Shown here: in pieces, positions 7,527 to 17,235 of the stretch
Numbering within the stretch: the stretch's first letter is position 1
Layout of the letters: each line of letters opens with the position of its first letter
Assembly: GCA_963771505.1 (NCBI GenBank)
Contig: CAVYTO010000002.1
Coordinates: 558,001-622,000, forward strand
DNA: 64,000 bases
DNA from: JAJPHW01 sp963771505
Lineage (GTDB): Bacteria; Acidobacteriota; Terriglobia; Terriglobales; Acidobacteriaceae
Direction: 5' to 3'
Notes under the pieces: generated by a model
What the model was told of the DNA's origin: nothing
What the model saw: only the letters and a program-made list of their open reading frames with translations
The model's database searches: none
Made by a program: the position numbers and the translations under genes

Positions 7527-8762
7527 ATGCTCGGCATCGCAGTTTCGTTGTTAACAGAACAAAAGGAGCGGCTTTCCGTTCTCCAGCAGCGCGTGGAAGA
7601 TACGCAGCTGGGGCGCGTTGTTTTCGCGAACGCCGGATTTCCCGCTTCCCCGTCCGATGCCGTAATGCGCCATGTTCAGGACGTCCGCACAGAAATCGTC
7701 GTTCTCGACATCGACTCGCGCAACGCTCATCGCGCCATTCAAGCCATTGAGCTGGTCCGCGAAAACACAGTGGATGTCGGCATCGTCGCACTGGGAGAGA
7801 TGACCGATCCGGCGATGATCGTCGCCGTCATGCGCGCCGGGGCCGGCGAATATCTCGATCGTAACGCGCCTTCGGATTTAATTCTCGAAGCTCTTTCGCG
7901 ATTTGCCGCTACTCGCAAGAAGACGCGCAATACCGCCAGCCGCGCGAGGATTTTCGCGGTAACTAACGCCAAAGGCGGCGCCGGCGCTACCACCGCCGCA
8001 GTGAATACGGCTGTCGCGTTGCAACAGGCCCAGGGCGGAGTCGTCCTGGTGGATTTCTCGTCGCTCGGCCACACTGCGCTTCAGCTCAACGTTAACCCCA
8101 CATTCGGGCTGGCCGACGCTCTGCAAAATCTTCATCGCCTCGACACTTCATTGCTCGAAGGCTTGCTGACCGAATGTAAGGGCGGCCTGCAATTGCTCGC
8201 CGGACCGCAGCAGCCTATGCTGCTGAGCCCGAACATGGCAGAACTCGCCCGGCTCTTCGATCTGCTCGTTTCCAGTTTCCGTTACGTGGTCGTCGATTTT
8301 TCTAATCGCATGGACGAAACCGCTCGCCTGCTTTGCGAGCTTTCAAACTCAGTCCTGCTGATCGCTCAGGCCGACGTGGTGTCGCTCTGGAGCGCCAGTC
8401 GCCTGCGCGCCTTTCTCGAAGACAATGGTCCTCGCGATCGCGTTCGCCTCGTCATCAATCGCTACAAGAAGATCCCCGGATTCTCCGACGAAGACATCGA
8501 AAAGGCGACCAACTGCAAATTGCTGTGGAAGCTGCCCAACAATCATCAGGCAGTCGCGCCATCCATCGATAAGGGTTTGCCGATCGCTTTCCAGGAAGGC
8601 TATGACATCTCGCGCTCGTATCACTCGCTGGCGACGACGCTGGTGGAAGCGCAACCGTCTGCCGAAGGTTCGCTTGATTTGAGATATCAGCAGGATAAGC
8701 CAGACGAGAAAAAGAAGATTACCGGACGCCTTTTCGTCTCGCCCGCCCGCGCCGGCCAATAA
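7527..8762 (+). CDS. CpaE/TadZ-like MinD-family ATPase
   Basis: The 411-residue protein has the CpaE/TadZ architecture: an atypical receiver-like N-terminal domain (about 1-125, with IVVLDID and VGIVALGEM strands) and a MinD/ParA-type ATPase domain (about 140-385). The deviant Walker A reads KGGAGATT: the MinD-type signature lysine (about 149) is kept but the P-loop lysine is replaced. VVLVDFSSLGH and YVVVDFSNRMDETA match the later nucleotide-site strands. CpaE/TadZ proteins place Flp/Tad pilus machinery at the pole, but no other tad/cpa gene is in the window. GAGG lies eight bases before the ATG. Confidence 0.8.
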   Translation: MLGIAVSLLTEQKERLSVLQQRVEDTQLGRVVFANAGFPASPSDAVMRHVQDVRTEIVVLDIDSRNAHRAIQAIELVRENTVDVGIVALGEMTDPAMIVAVMRAGAGEYLDRNAPSDLILEALSRFAATRKKTRNTASRARIFAVTNAKGGAGATTAAVNTAVALQQAQGGVVLVDFSSLGHTALQLNVNPTFGLADALQNLHRLDTSLLEGLLTECKGGLQLLAGPQQPMLLSPNMAELARLFDLLVSSFRYVVVDFSNRMDETARLLCELSNSVLLIAQADVVSLWSASRLRAFLEDNGPRDRVRLVINRYKKIPGFSDEDIEKATNCKLLWKLPNNHQAVAPSIDKGLPIAFQEGYDISRSYHSLATTLVEAQPSAEGSLDLRYQQDKPDEKKKITGRLFVSPARAGQ

Positions 8763-8802
8763 GCAAGACTCCTGGAGAAAGAACAAAGAAGAAGCCCGCG
8801 GC

Positions 8803-11025
8803 CTAGCTTGCGCCTGCGGCCTTCGCTTCCAGCATGGTGTATACGGAGGGACTTGTACACACTTCGTAATAGTTCTTCGGCGTCCACCGTTGCAGCCCAA
8901 ATGTGTGCGTGTCAATCTGCGCGATCCGGCTGCCCCGGATCACTAGTTTCCGAAAAATATCGTTCCCCACCGGGACCATCGCCTGCCACAGCTTGTATTC
9001 TTCGCTTCCCCACAGTTCGGGTAACGCAAGCTGGCACGATTCGATCGAAACTTCCTGCTGCAACCGCTGGAATGCCGCTTCACTGATGCGGACGCCGTTG
9101 AGGTTGTATTTCATGATGAAATCGTCCGCGCTCTCTCCTGCATCTTTGTCGTCGACCGTTTGAAACGCATAAACATTGAACGGAGACTGCAGCGCTTCCA
9201 TCGTCTTGCGAACCCGCTTATTGCACGAGGACAACCGGTCGCTCTCGTTCAGCGCGTCGGAGATCATGATGCGCTGCTCGCCATCCATCAGATAAACCGG
9301 GGCCGCATCCTGATAAGAAATTCCAATCCCCAACTCGAGCGGCGGCAATCCTGAACCTTGCAGCAGTTGGTTGTATCCGCAAACGATGTCGATGATCTCC
9401 CGCGCCAGCACGCAAGCCTTGGCGACCGGGAAAGACGACTCTCCTTCGCGTTCGAACAACGCCAGAATGATGGCATCGCCTTCCAGAAAAACTTTGCTGG
9501 CCCCATACTTCGCCAACAGCTTGTTCACCGGATCGTAAAAATTCAAGCTGAAGTACGACGCGGGATTCATGTTCCTTTCCATCAACGATCTCGTCAGCCG
9601 TGATGAATCCCGCACGTCCGCCTTCACAATCACGTGCCGCACAACTTTGCTCTCCGCCGGCTTTTGTTCTTCTGGCAGCAAAAACTCATAGAGAGTGCTG
9701 TTTAACGACGACATTTCCCGCAACCGGCTCGATCCGATCAGGTTGACGCTGTCGAGCGCCGTGTTCAGCACTTCCAACCGACGCATGTCCCGGTGATAGC
9801 ACAAAAAATCGCGCAGAAATCTTCCCGACAGCTTCGAGCGCTCGGCGCCGCGGCAACTGCTCACTCTTCCGAGCGCGTCGCGAAAACTCTCCGCTGAGGG
9901 CTTGCCCTGCTCCTGCATCAACTTTTCCAGGCGGTCGCGCTCTTCGCGCGAAATCAGCCCATTCTTCAATTGCTGTGCATTAATGCGCGGGCAGTAAACC
10001 GCCAATAGTGGCACCGCCTCGTACGAAGCCACCACGTGGTCCATCACCTTTTCGCTCTCGAGCAGGTTGACCCACGTGTTCAAACGCTCCCGCTGCGAAC
10101 GGCCTTCTTTCGTTCCCTCTTCCGGAGTTCCGCCGCCCACCAGTTCATGCGCATTCTCAGGGACGTTCAACCAGCCATCGATCATGGCTTCAACTTCCGC
10201 ATCCGGCCCCAATTGCGCCGTCTGGAGAAAGTCGCAAACGATCCGGCGTACATTCGCAAACCTGTCGGGATCGCGGTCAAAGTTTCCCAGCATCACGTAG
10301 TGCTCGGCGTTGATGTGGGCATCTTTCCCGTCATCCGCAAAGATCAGCGGATTCATGAACAACCGGTATTCCGATTCGTTGGCCGGTCCAAACAACGACC
10401 GCCGCGTTTTCGCCAGCGTCTCTTTTTCAATTTCGCGCAACGTGCGGAACAAATCCTGCCCGGTCTTGCGCAGGATCGTTTTCTTCGCTACCTGGAATGA
10501 CGAAACCCGCTCGCGATATTCCAGCGCTTTCTGCGCCCGCACCCCTTCGTAACTGTTGAGCAGAGCGCGGCAGCGCTCCAGCATCTGGGCGAATTGGTTG
10601 TTCAACTCCAACCGCAGAAACTTTACGATCGCCACTCGCGCGAGTAAATCCACGGTGAAGTTTTCCTGCGCTTTGGCCCGGTTCAGCGCCGCCATGTGGA
10701 TCGACGCCAGCAACGGCTTCAATTCCGAGGGGTCCAGCTTCTGCTCCGCCTTCGCCTTGGTCCCGCCAATAAAGTGATTCCCTGATTTGCGCGTGCTCTC
10801 TTCCGCCGCCAGCAGTCCGTCAACATTTCCGTGCCGCGCGATCAGGTGCGCGATTTGCAAGCGCATTGGTTCCACAAACTTTAAGCTGAGATGGACGTCG
10901 TGCCGCAGATTGTCCACTCCCAACTGCAGTCCCCGCAGCGAAAGATTTGGAACGTAAGTATTTAGATTTGGGGGAACGATCTCTTCCGCGGACTGGCCAA
11001 GTCTGAATAGGGGAATTCTGGGCAT
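8803..11025 (-). CDS. Large protein with C-terminal class III nucleotide-cyclase-like domain
   Basis: From the chosen ATG (GGAG upstream) the product has 740 residues. The first 460 are mostly helical and charged and match no family I know. Residues about 465-640 look like a class III adenylate/guanylate cyclase fold: VIVKADVRDSS carries the first metal Asp (about 470), VFLEGDAIILALF the second (about 517), and LELGIGISYQDAAP matches the later core strand. The substrate-specifying Lys/Asp pair cannot be assigned by eye, so activity is unproven. The gene is convergent with the CpaE-like gene and divergent from the cupin gene. An in-frame upstream ATG at 11127 would add 34 residues. Confidence 0.65.
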   Translation of the reverse strand: MPRIPLFRLGQSAEEIVPPNLNTYVPNLSLRGLQLGVDNLRHDVHLSLKFVEPMRLQIAHLIARHGNVDGLLAAEESTRKSGNHFIGGTKAKAEQKLDPSELKPLLASIHMAALNRAKAQENFTVDLLARVAIVKFLRLELNNQFAQMLERCRALLNSYEGVRAQKALEYRERVSSFQVAKKTILRKTGQDLFRTLREIEKETLAKTRRSLFGPANESEYRLFMNPLIFADDGKDAHINAEHYVMLGNFDRDPDRFANVRRIVCDFLQTAQLGPDAEVEAMIDGWLNVPENAHELVGGGTPEEGTKEGRSQRERLNTWVNLLESEKVMDHVVASYEAVPLLAVYCPRINAQQLKNGLISREERDRLEKLMQEQGKPSAESFRDALGRVSSCRGAERSKLSGRFLRDFLCYHRDMRRLEVLNTALDSVNLIGSSRLREMSSLNSTLYEFLLPEEQKPAESKVVRHVIVKADVRDSSRLTRSLMERNMNPASYFSLNFYDPVNKLLAKYGASKVFLEGDAIILALFEREGESSFPVAKACVLAREIIDIVCGYNQLLQGSGLPPLELGIGISYQDAAPVYLMDGEQRIMISDALNESDRLSSCNKRVRKTMEALQSPFNVYAFQTVDDKDAGESADDFIMKYNLNGVRISEAAFQRLQQEVSIESCQLALPELWGSEEYKLWQAMVPVGNDIFRKLVIRGSRIAQIDTHTFGLQRWTPKNYYEVCTSPSVYTMLEAKAAGAS

Positions 11026-11226
11026 TTGAACTGTGTTCTCCGCGCTAAACGGTAGCCTGCACACTGGCGCTGCGCCAGCATTCAAGCCCACGAAAACCGC
11101 CTGATTTAACGAGCGTAACACGCCCAAAAAGGGCGCTAAAGTTACCCAAGTTACTCTGTTCAGAGGAATTGTTTGGCCTTGCGCGACGGCGCTCGGGACT
11201 GAATTACAATCGTTGCATTCGACTCC

Positions 11227-11586
11227 ATGCCGACGCTCATTTCAGCCCCAACCCGCATCTATCCCGCCGGAAATAAACCCAAGCTGATTGATGAATACAT
11301 CGGGCGCGTCAACTCCAAAACGGACGCGCTCAGCGTCGCCCACATGCGCAGCCCTCAAGGCTGGGAAGAGCCCGGCCAGAAGCCCGAGTTCGATGAGTTT
11401 ACGATTGTGTTGAAAGGTAAGCTGAAAGTCGCTTCAAAAGACGCGACGCTCGAAGTCGCCGCCGGACAAGCCGTAATCGCCCACGCCGGAGAATGGATTC
11501 AATACTCCACCCCATTCCCCGACGGCGCGGAATACATCGCGGTTTGTCTGCCGGCGTTTTCGATGGAAACGGTCCACCGGGACTGA
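11227..11586 (+). CDS. Cupin domain protein
   Basis: The 119-residue protein is a single small cupin barrel. The motif-1 region reads FDEFTIVLKGKLKV and the second region GQAVIAHAGEWIQYSTPFPDGAEY. The usual motif-1 histidines are largely missing, with Glu/Asp in the FDEFT stretch, so metal binding may be altered. Small cupins of this type act as sugar or organic-acid binding enzymes or as sensors; the function is not predictable. It is convergent with hpf. Confidence 0.75.
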   Translation: MPTLISAPTRIYPAGNKPKLIDEYIGRVNSKTDALSVAHMRSPQGWEEPGQKPEFDEFTIVLKGKLKVASKDATLEVAAGQAVIAHAGEWIQYSTPFPDGAEYIAVCLPAFSMETVHRD

Positions 11587-11608
11587 AGCGCCGCTTCCCG
11601 TTCAGGCT

Positions 11609-12220
11609 TTACGGGGCCTCGATCAACTCCATCTTACCGTCGCGTGTGCGGTGCAGCACCATCACTTTTCCTTTGGGATCGCGGAAGACGAAAACGTCAC
11701 GATCGCGAAAGTGCGCTTCTTTGATCGCTTCTTCGAGCGTGAGCGGACGCATCGACACCGCATCTTCAGATCGCACCAGGTGAACTTCGGTGGATTTCGC
11801 CACGGCCGGAAAGCGGTGCACGACGACTTTCACCGCGGTCGCCTCGGTCATACCGACTGCGGTTGACGTTTCGTCTGGCGCCGCACCATTGCCATTCCAT
11901 TTCTTCGGATTCGCGCTGGCATGATTGTGCCGCGTCTTCGTCCGCCACTTCGTCTTGTACTTCACCGCCTGCTTTTCCAGATGGTCGAGAGCTTCGTTTA
12001 CCGCGACGCTCATTTCGCTTGCCTGGGCCAGGGCCACCAGCGGGCCGTTTCGCGGACTGATCGTAATCTCAGCTTTGTGCCGGCGCTTTTCCACCGCCAG
12101 GATCACCTTGGTTTCAAATTTATCTCTGAGTATTTTTCGGATCTTGACCAGGCCGACCTCTACTTCTTTGCGGATGGTTGGAGTGATTTCAAATCGTCTA
12201 CCGGTGTACTCCACGTTCAT
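11609..12220 (-). CDS. hpf: Ribosome hibernation promoting factor, long form
   Basis: The 203-residue protein has both domains of long HPF. The N-terminal RaiA/YfiA domain (about 1-105) begins MNVEYTGRRFEITPTIR and carries the conserved basic segment around AVEKRRHKAEITI. After a variable linker comes the C-terminal dimerisation domain (about 140-200) with RPLTLEEAIKEA, FVFRDPKGKVMVLHRTRDG. Long HPF pairs 70S ribosomes into 100S dimers in stationary phase. It is the last gene of the lptC-lptB-rpoN-hpf block, 59 bases after rpoN. Confidence 0.93.
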   Translation of the reverse strand: MNVEYTGRRFEITPTIRKEVEVGLVKIRKILRDKFETKVILAVEKRRHKAEITISPRNGPLVALAQASEMSVAVNEALDHLEKQAVKYKTKWRTKTRHNHASANPKKWNGNGAAPDETSTAVGMTEATAVKVVVHRFPAVAKSTEVHLVRSEDAVSMRPLTLEEAIKEAHFRDRDVFVFRDPKGKVMVLHRTRDGKMELIEAP

Positions 12221-12279
12221 GGACGCGCCTCCTGAAACGCTTCGGTTCCGATGTTCAACCTCGGTCTGCTGATTGGATG

Positions 12280-14088
12280 CTATGTCTTCTTCACGCGACG
12301 CTGGTGGGTGCTGGGAATATGCATGTCCTCGCGATATTTTGCCACGGTTCGGCGGGTTACCTGAATTCCTTGCGATTGTAAAATTCGCGTAATCTGTTCG
12401 TCGGTCAGCGGACGGCTCGAATCTTCCTCTTCGATGATCTTCTTTACGCGCCGTTTCAAAATCAAAAGCGAAGTGTTGCCGCCCTCGGGTCCATTCACGC
12501 TTTCGCTAAAGAAATATCGCAGTTCGAACACGCCCTGCGGTGTATGCACGTACTTGTTCGCCACCGCTCGGCTCACCGTCGAAGGGTGAACGCCGATTTC
12601 TTCCGCCACTTCTTTAATCATCATCGGCAGCAATTGATCGATTCCCCTCTCCAGAAAATCGGCTTGGCGGCTGAGAATCGAATAGCAAACCTTCATGATG
12701 GTCTGCTTGCGCTGCTCGATGTTCTTGATCAGCTGCATGGCGCTCTTATAGCGCTCTTTCACGTAATTCCGCGTGTCTTTATCGTTCCCGTCGCGGTTTA
12801 AGAGCCGTTTATAGGCAGGATTCAGGCGAAGCTGCGGAACGTCTTCGTCATTCATCACAACCAGCCAGTCTTCGCCGTGCTTGACGAAGGCTACATCCGG
12901 TTCGATCAGTCGCGGTTGCGTTTTATTGTATTGCTGGCCCGGGCGCGGATCGAGCGTGCGGATGTAATCCAGCGCCTGCTGTACCGCTTCCGGCGAGCGG
13001 GACAACGCCCGCGCAATTTCCTTATGCTGTTTGTTCTGCACTGCCCGAAGATGCTCGTCCACGATGCGCACCGCATCTTCAAGCACCTGCGCGGCGGCCT
13101 CATCACTCCCAATCTTTTGACTTGCGATCTGCTGCTGTTGATAACGCAATTGTGACAACAAGCATTCGCGCAAATCGCGGCATGCTATTCCGGGGGGATC
13201 CAGCTGCCGCAACACTTCAATCGCCTCATGCAAATCGGCCACGGTATATGAGGGCTTAAACTGCTGCGCTTGCGCAGGCATGTCAACTTCACCGGCACGC
13301 TTCTCCACTGCCAGCGCTGGAGCGGAAGCCGATGCTGCACCCACTCTTCCTGCGCCGTCCACCGCCGCGCGAGATATGTCACCGGGCGGTACCCATCCCG
13401 CTTCGATTTGGGCTCCGAATTCTTCTCCACCCTCGCTCATCGCATCCTGCAAGGCTGGGTCTTCGAGCGATGATTGTTGCAACGACGCGTCCAGCCCTAG
13501 CGCCGCCGCTTCCTCCACCACTTTTTCTGCTGCCACCGCGTCTGCTTCCGGTGCCGCGGGCGGCGCAATCCCCATCAGCTCGTCATCGCTTGCTATCAGG
13601 TATCCGTCTTCATTCAGGTTCCCGATCACGACTTCGGCTGCCGCCCGTACCCCCGGACGGATTGAAATCGACCCTAACTGCCACACTAGATGGTCGGCCA
13701 GATTCCCCGGCTTGCTCAGAAAGTTTTCAAACGACGGCCGCTCGATATCTTCCATCGTTCCCGGGCTGCGGTATCCCGGATCGAGGTAATCCTGGAAGAA
13801 CGACCCGAAGTCGATTTCCTCGAAAGGATCTTTTTTCTCAACGCCAGTAACTGTGTTTTCTTCCGGCTGCACCCGATCCCGGTCTTCTTCCCGCCTGCCC
13901 ACATCGTCAAGCAGGGGAACGGAATCTTCCAACTCTTCAAGTACCGGGTTTTCAACCATTTCCGCAGTAATCATGTCGCGCAGCTCTAACTTGTTGAGCG
14001 CCAGAACGCTGACCATCTGCACCAACCCAGGGGTCAGTATTTGTCTCTGCGACACCTTCAAGTGCAGTCTTGGTTGAAGTAACGACAT
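12280..14088 (-). CDS. rpoN: RNA polymerase sigma-54 factor
   Basis: The 602-residue product is a complete sigma-54. Region I begins MSLLQPRLHLKVSQRQ and continues LTPGLVQMVSVLALNKLEL, the activator-responsive Gln/Leu-rich part. Region II is long, acidic and unusually Ala-rich (about residues 50-265). The core-binding domain follows, then the helix-turn-helix (EIGVHPSTVSRAVANKYV) and the RpoN box TRRTVAKYRE near the C-terminus, which reads the -24 element. The start was set at MSLLQP because the upstream 20 residues are atypical. sigma-54 needs AAA+ activators; none is in this window. Confidence 0.95.
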   Translation of the reverse strand: MSLLQPRLHLKVSQRQILTPGLVQMVSVLALNKLELRDMITAEMVENPVLEELEDSVPLLDDVGRREEDRDRVQPEENTVTGVEKKDPFEEIDFGSFFQDYLDPGYRSPGTMEDIERPSFENFLSKPGNLADHLVWQLGSISIRPGVRAAAEVVIGNLNEDGYLIASDDELMGIAPPAAPEADAVAAEKVVEEAAALGLDASLQQSSLEDPALQDAMSEGGEEFGAQIEAGWVPPGDISRAAVDGAGRVGAASASAPALAVEKRAGEVDMPAQAQQFKPSYTVADLHEAIEVLRQLDPPGIACRDLRECLLSQLRYQQQQIASQKIGSDEAAAQVLEDAVRIVDEHLRAVQNKQHKEIARALSRSPEAVQQALDYIRTLDPRPGQQYNKTQPRLIEPDVAFVKHGEDWLVVMNDEDVPQLRLNPAYKRLLNRDGNDKDTRNYVKERYKSAMQLIKNIEQRKQTIMKVCYSILSRQADFLERGIDQLLPMMIKEVAEEIGVHPSTVSRAVANKYVHTPQGVFELRYFFSESVNGPEGGNTSLLILKRRVKKIIEEEDSSRPLTDEQITRILQSQGIQVTRRTVAKYREDMHIPSTHQRRVKKT

Positions 14089-14157
14089 ATTTGGTATTAA
14101 TCGTGCTCTACTGTTGTTACCACACTGGTGCCCGGCGAAGCCACGCACTTCAGGGCA

Positions 14158-14886
14158 CTACACTAGTGAAAAACTCTCCCCAAGGTAGACTCGCCGCACC
14201 TGCGGATTTCCAGCCAGTTCCACCGGACTCCCTGAAGCCAGAATTCGTCCCTCGTCAATAATGTAGGCGCGGTCCGTCACCGCGAGGGTCTCGCGTACAT
14301 TGTGGTCTGTGATTAAGACCCCGATACCGCCCGCCTTCAATCCGCTAATAATCTTCTGTAGATCCATCACTGCGATGGGATCGATGCCCGAAAAAGGCTC
14401 GTCCAGCAGGATGAACGCCGGATTGATGCACAGCGCTCGCGCAATCTCCACCCTTCGCCGCTCTCCGCCGGAAAGCGCGTACCCACGATTCAACCGGATG
14501 TGTTCCAGCCCCAGTTGATCGATCAGTTTTTCCATCCGCTCCCGGCGCTCGTGCCAGGAAATCGGCTGCGCTTCGAGCACCGCCAGAATATTTTCTTCCA
14601 CCGTAAGCTTGCGAAACACTGAAGCTTCCTGGGGAAGATAGCTGATACCGTATTGCCGCGCCCGTAGGTACATGGGCACTCCGGTGATGTCATCACCGTC
14701 CACCAAAATCCGGCCGCTATCCGGAGGGATCAACCCGACAATCGTATAAAAAGTTGTAGTCTTGCCTGCGCCGTTCGGACCGAGAAGGCCGACCACCTCG
14801 CCTTGCTCAACCCGCAGACTCACGCCGTTGACCACGCGGCGCGCGCGATAAGATTTACCGATATCGTCAGTGGCCAGCGTTAGCAT
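14158..14886 (-). CDS. lptB: LPS export ABC transporter ATPase
   Basis: The 242-residue ABC ATPase matches LptB. Walker A is GPNGAGKTT (about residues 36-44), the Q-loop lies at YLPQEASVFRKLT, the signature is LSGGERRR and Walker B is FILLDEPFSGID, followed by the H-loop His in ITDHNV. The specific features LTVEENI and RRRVEIARALC fit LptB rather than other ABC ATPases. It powers LPS extraction from the inner membrane with LptFG. Its ATG follows the lptC stop codon directly (TAAATG), so the two genes are probably translationally coupled. Confidence 0.95.
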   Translation of the reverse strand: MLTLATDDIGKSYRARRVVNGVSLRVEQGEVVGLLGPNGAGKTTTFYTIVGLIPPDSGRILVDGDDITGVPMYLRARQYGISYLPQEASVFRKLTVEENILAVLEAQPISWHERRERMEKLIDQLGLEHIRLNRGYALSGGERRRVEIARALCINPAFILLDEPFSGIDPIAVMDLQKIISGLKAGGIGVLITDHNVRETLAVTDRAYIIDEGRILASGSPVELAGNPQVRRVYLGESFSLV

Positions 14887-17130
14887 TTATCGTGCCACTC
14901 GGGTCTGTGTGACTGCTGGACTTGCAGTATTTCCGTTAATTTGCACCCTATCATCGTGCCTATACAAAGTCAACGAAACCCCAGTGATATGGCCATGTTC
15001 GGCATCAAAAATGCTCGGCGGACCGCCCGTCAAAATAAATTTATCGTCCTTGGCCGTGTACAACAGCTTTTCGCCTGTCGCATGCCGTTGCGGTTGCGTA
15101 ATTACCACGCTCCCAGTCGCCTCGATTCGATCCAATTTCCCAGCTGCGACGGTTTTCTGGCCGGCTCCCGCCGCAGTCAAAAAACAATCCATTTGCCGGG
15201 ACGTCACGGTCACATCCGCCGCCGTCGCCATCACCCCGCCAGAAAACCGGACATCGCGATCGCCATCCTGATATGCCAACTTGTCCGCTGTAATCTCCAC
15301 CGATTCGGCCTTATGCCCATCGCCCACCTTTTCCAGCCGCGTCGAGACCGCTTTCCCTCCGGAACTTTGCGCCACAACCGAACGATTATTCCGGTCAAAC
15401 TCAATAGTTCCCGCTTCAACCACATTCGCGTCCTGCCACAGTCTCGCATCGCCACTGTAAGCTGCCGTTCCGCTATTCTGCTTCGCCACCATGGTGCGCG
15501 ACGTTACATACACCGGACTCGACGACGCCGGCAATCCCGCTCCCGCCTGCGGCTTGAGTTCGCTGTAACTGCTTTTCACATTCCCGTCCGCAGTCATCTC
15601 TCCCGTCGCGCGGTTGAAATTCAGCGTCTGCGCGGTAGTGGCCATCCCACGGTCAGTGACTCGCGGCGATCCAGTTAATGCCAGCGTTTGCTCGATCACG
15701 TTGTAACGCGCTTCGTTCGCGGACGCGGTCCGCTCGCCATCGTGATAGGCCACGTGCCCTTGCTGCGAAATCCACTGCACGCCCACCCGCGGACGAAAGC
15801 CTACATCCAGCGTATCGCCCGTACTGATGCGGTCATCATGCGCCCGCCCTCGCGACACGACCTTGGCGTTTGGGGCCCCATGCAATGAAGTCAACTCACC
15901 GTCATCGTCGAATTTTGCGTCAAACTTCCCGGCAGTGATCTTCGTTGCGTCGCCTTTGCCTCCATCTCTGGGACGCATTTCAATTTCCGCGGATCCCACC
16001 GTCGTCGCTTTGCGAATATGCTCCCCATCCGCAATATCCATGTCCACGCCGGCCGCCGTGAGCGTCGTCTCCTGCCCGCCCGCCGCTCCTGAGGAACTCG
16101 ATTTCTGAACCAGCTTCACGCCATCCTGCGCGTGAGCTTTCACCGGCTGATTCCCTTTCGCAAACGCCACCATCACTCGCCCCGCAGTGCTCTGCGTCGA
16201 TTTTCCTGAAGACTCTCGTGAAGAACTCCCGAACCGTACCTCTCCGCTCAAATCTGCTGTCCGCACTTCGTTCGCTTCATCGACGATCAACTCAATGCGT
16301 GCCGCTTCCACGTAGGCGTCGGCCTCTTTCGCCTCGACATTGCCCGTCAGAAGCGTTCGCGAAATCGTATTGTCGGGACGCAAGAATACCGTGGCTTCAT
16401 CCGCCTGTAACCGTCGCGCGCCACTCGTCACTCGGGGATTTTTGAGCTTGATCGAATCGGAATCTTTGCGGATTTCGCCCTCCGACGCCGTCACCGTCGC
16501 GGAAGTCTCTCCCGAGAAACCGACTTTTATATCGGACCCCAATTTCAAAACACTCTCGCTCGCTGAGTAGCTGAGCCCCTGTGCCGATCCCGCGGCCTGC
16601 GGCAGTTCGAAATTCACTTTCTCTTTCGTCGCTGCGTCTCCGGTTTTTTGATTGAACACCAGGCCGCTCGTCACAATGTGGATCGCATTGCGCTCAGCCG
16701 TCGGCGCGCTTTGGTCGGCGGTTCCCGCAGCTTGCGGATTCTCCGCCAGATCGATGTTCACTTCCCCGTTCGCCGTCACATCTCCCGACTGCGGATCGTA
16801 TTCGAAATCCTTCCCCGTTATACGATCGAAACGCGACGAGTCCTTGCCATAAACCGTGATCTGCACATCGTGCAACTCCGTCCAGCCCCTCTGCTTGAAT
16901 TGCACAGCGCGGCTGGCCTCCATCTTGAACAGCGTGCGACCCTTCTCCGATTTAGAAACGCTGAAACCCTGTGCCGTCTGCTGAATATCAAGTCCGATTT
17001 TGTTGGGCACTTCCTTGAGAGCATTTTCGATATGTTTCCGCGCGTAGAAATAGGTTCCCGCAACCGCCATGGCCACCATGGCGGCGGCCACCGCAAACCA
17101 ACGCCGGACATGAGAAATCTGCCAAGCCAT
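14887..17130 (-). CDS. lptC: LptC-LptA-like LPS transport protein
   Basis: The 747-residue protein has one N-terminal membrane anchor (about 10-30). An LptC-like region follows, with TLFKMEASRAVQFKQ, TELHDVQITVYG and DFEYDPQSGDVTANGEVNID. Several further OstA/LptA-type beta-jellyroll repeats run to the C-terminus, with recurring patterns such as FNRATGEMTADGNV, DKLAYQDGDRDVRFSGGV and EKLLYTAKDDKFILTGGP. LptC of E. coli has about 190 residues and LptA about 185, so this is a fused and expanded version that could by itself form much of the periplasmic bridge. No separate lptA is nearby. Confidence 0.85.
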   Translation of the reverse strand: MAWQISHVRRWFAVAAAMVAMAVAGTYFYARKHIENALKEVPNKIGLDIQQTAQGFSVSKSEKGRTLFKMEASRAVQFKQRGWTELHDVQITVYGKDSSRFDRITGKDFEYDPQSGDVTANGEVNIDLAENPQAAGTADQSAPTAERNAIHIVTSGLVFNQKTGDAATKEKVNFELPQAAGSAQGLSYSASESVLKLGSDIKVGFSGETSATVTASEGEIRKDSDSIKLKNPRVTSGARRLQADEATVFLRPDNTISRTLLTGNVEAKEADAYVEAARIELIVDEANEVRTADLSGEVRFGSSSRESSGKSTQSTAGRVMVAFAKGNQPVKAHAQDGVKLVQKSSSSGAAGGQETTLTAAGVDMDIADGEHIRKATTVGSAEIEMRPRDGGKGDATKITAGKFDAKFDDDGELTSLHGAPNAKVVSRGRAHDDRISTGDTLDVGFRPRVGVQWISQQGHVAYHDGERTASANEARYNVIEQTLALTGSPRVTDRGMATTAQTLNFNRATGEMTADGNVKSSYSELKPQAGAGLPASSSPVYVTSRTMVAKQNSGTAAYSGDARLWQDANVVEAGTIEFDRNNRSVVAQSSGGKAVSTRLEKVGDGHKAESVEITADKLAYQDGDRDVRFSGGVMATAADVTVTSRQMDCFLTAAGAGQKTVAAGKLDRIEATGSVVITQPQRHATGEKLLYTAKDDKFILTGGPPSIFDAEHGHITGVSLTLYRHDDRVQINGNTASPAVTQTRVAR

Positions 17131-17235
17131 CTTGCGTCTTAATCAACTGCAATGTTGCCGAATTAGCCCGTTCCGCCGTTGCCGGATTGAAGTAACAGCT
17201 AAGGCGAGTTTACTGGATTCGGGCAGGCGGGACTG

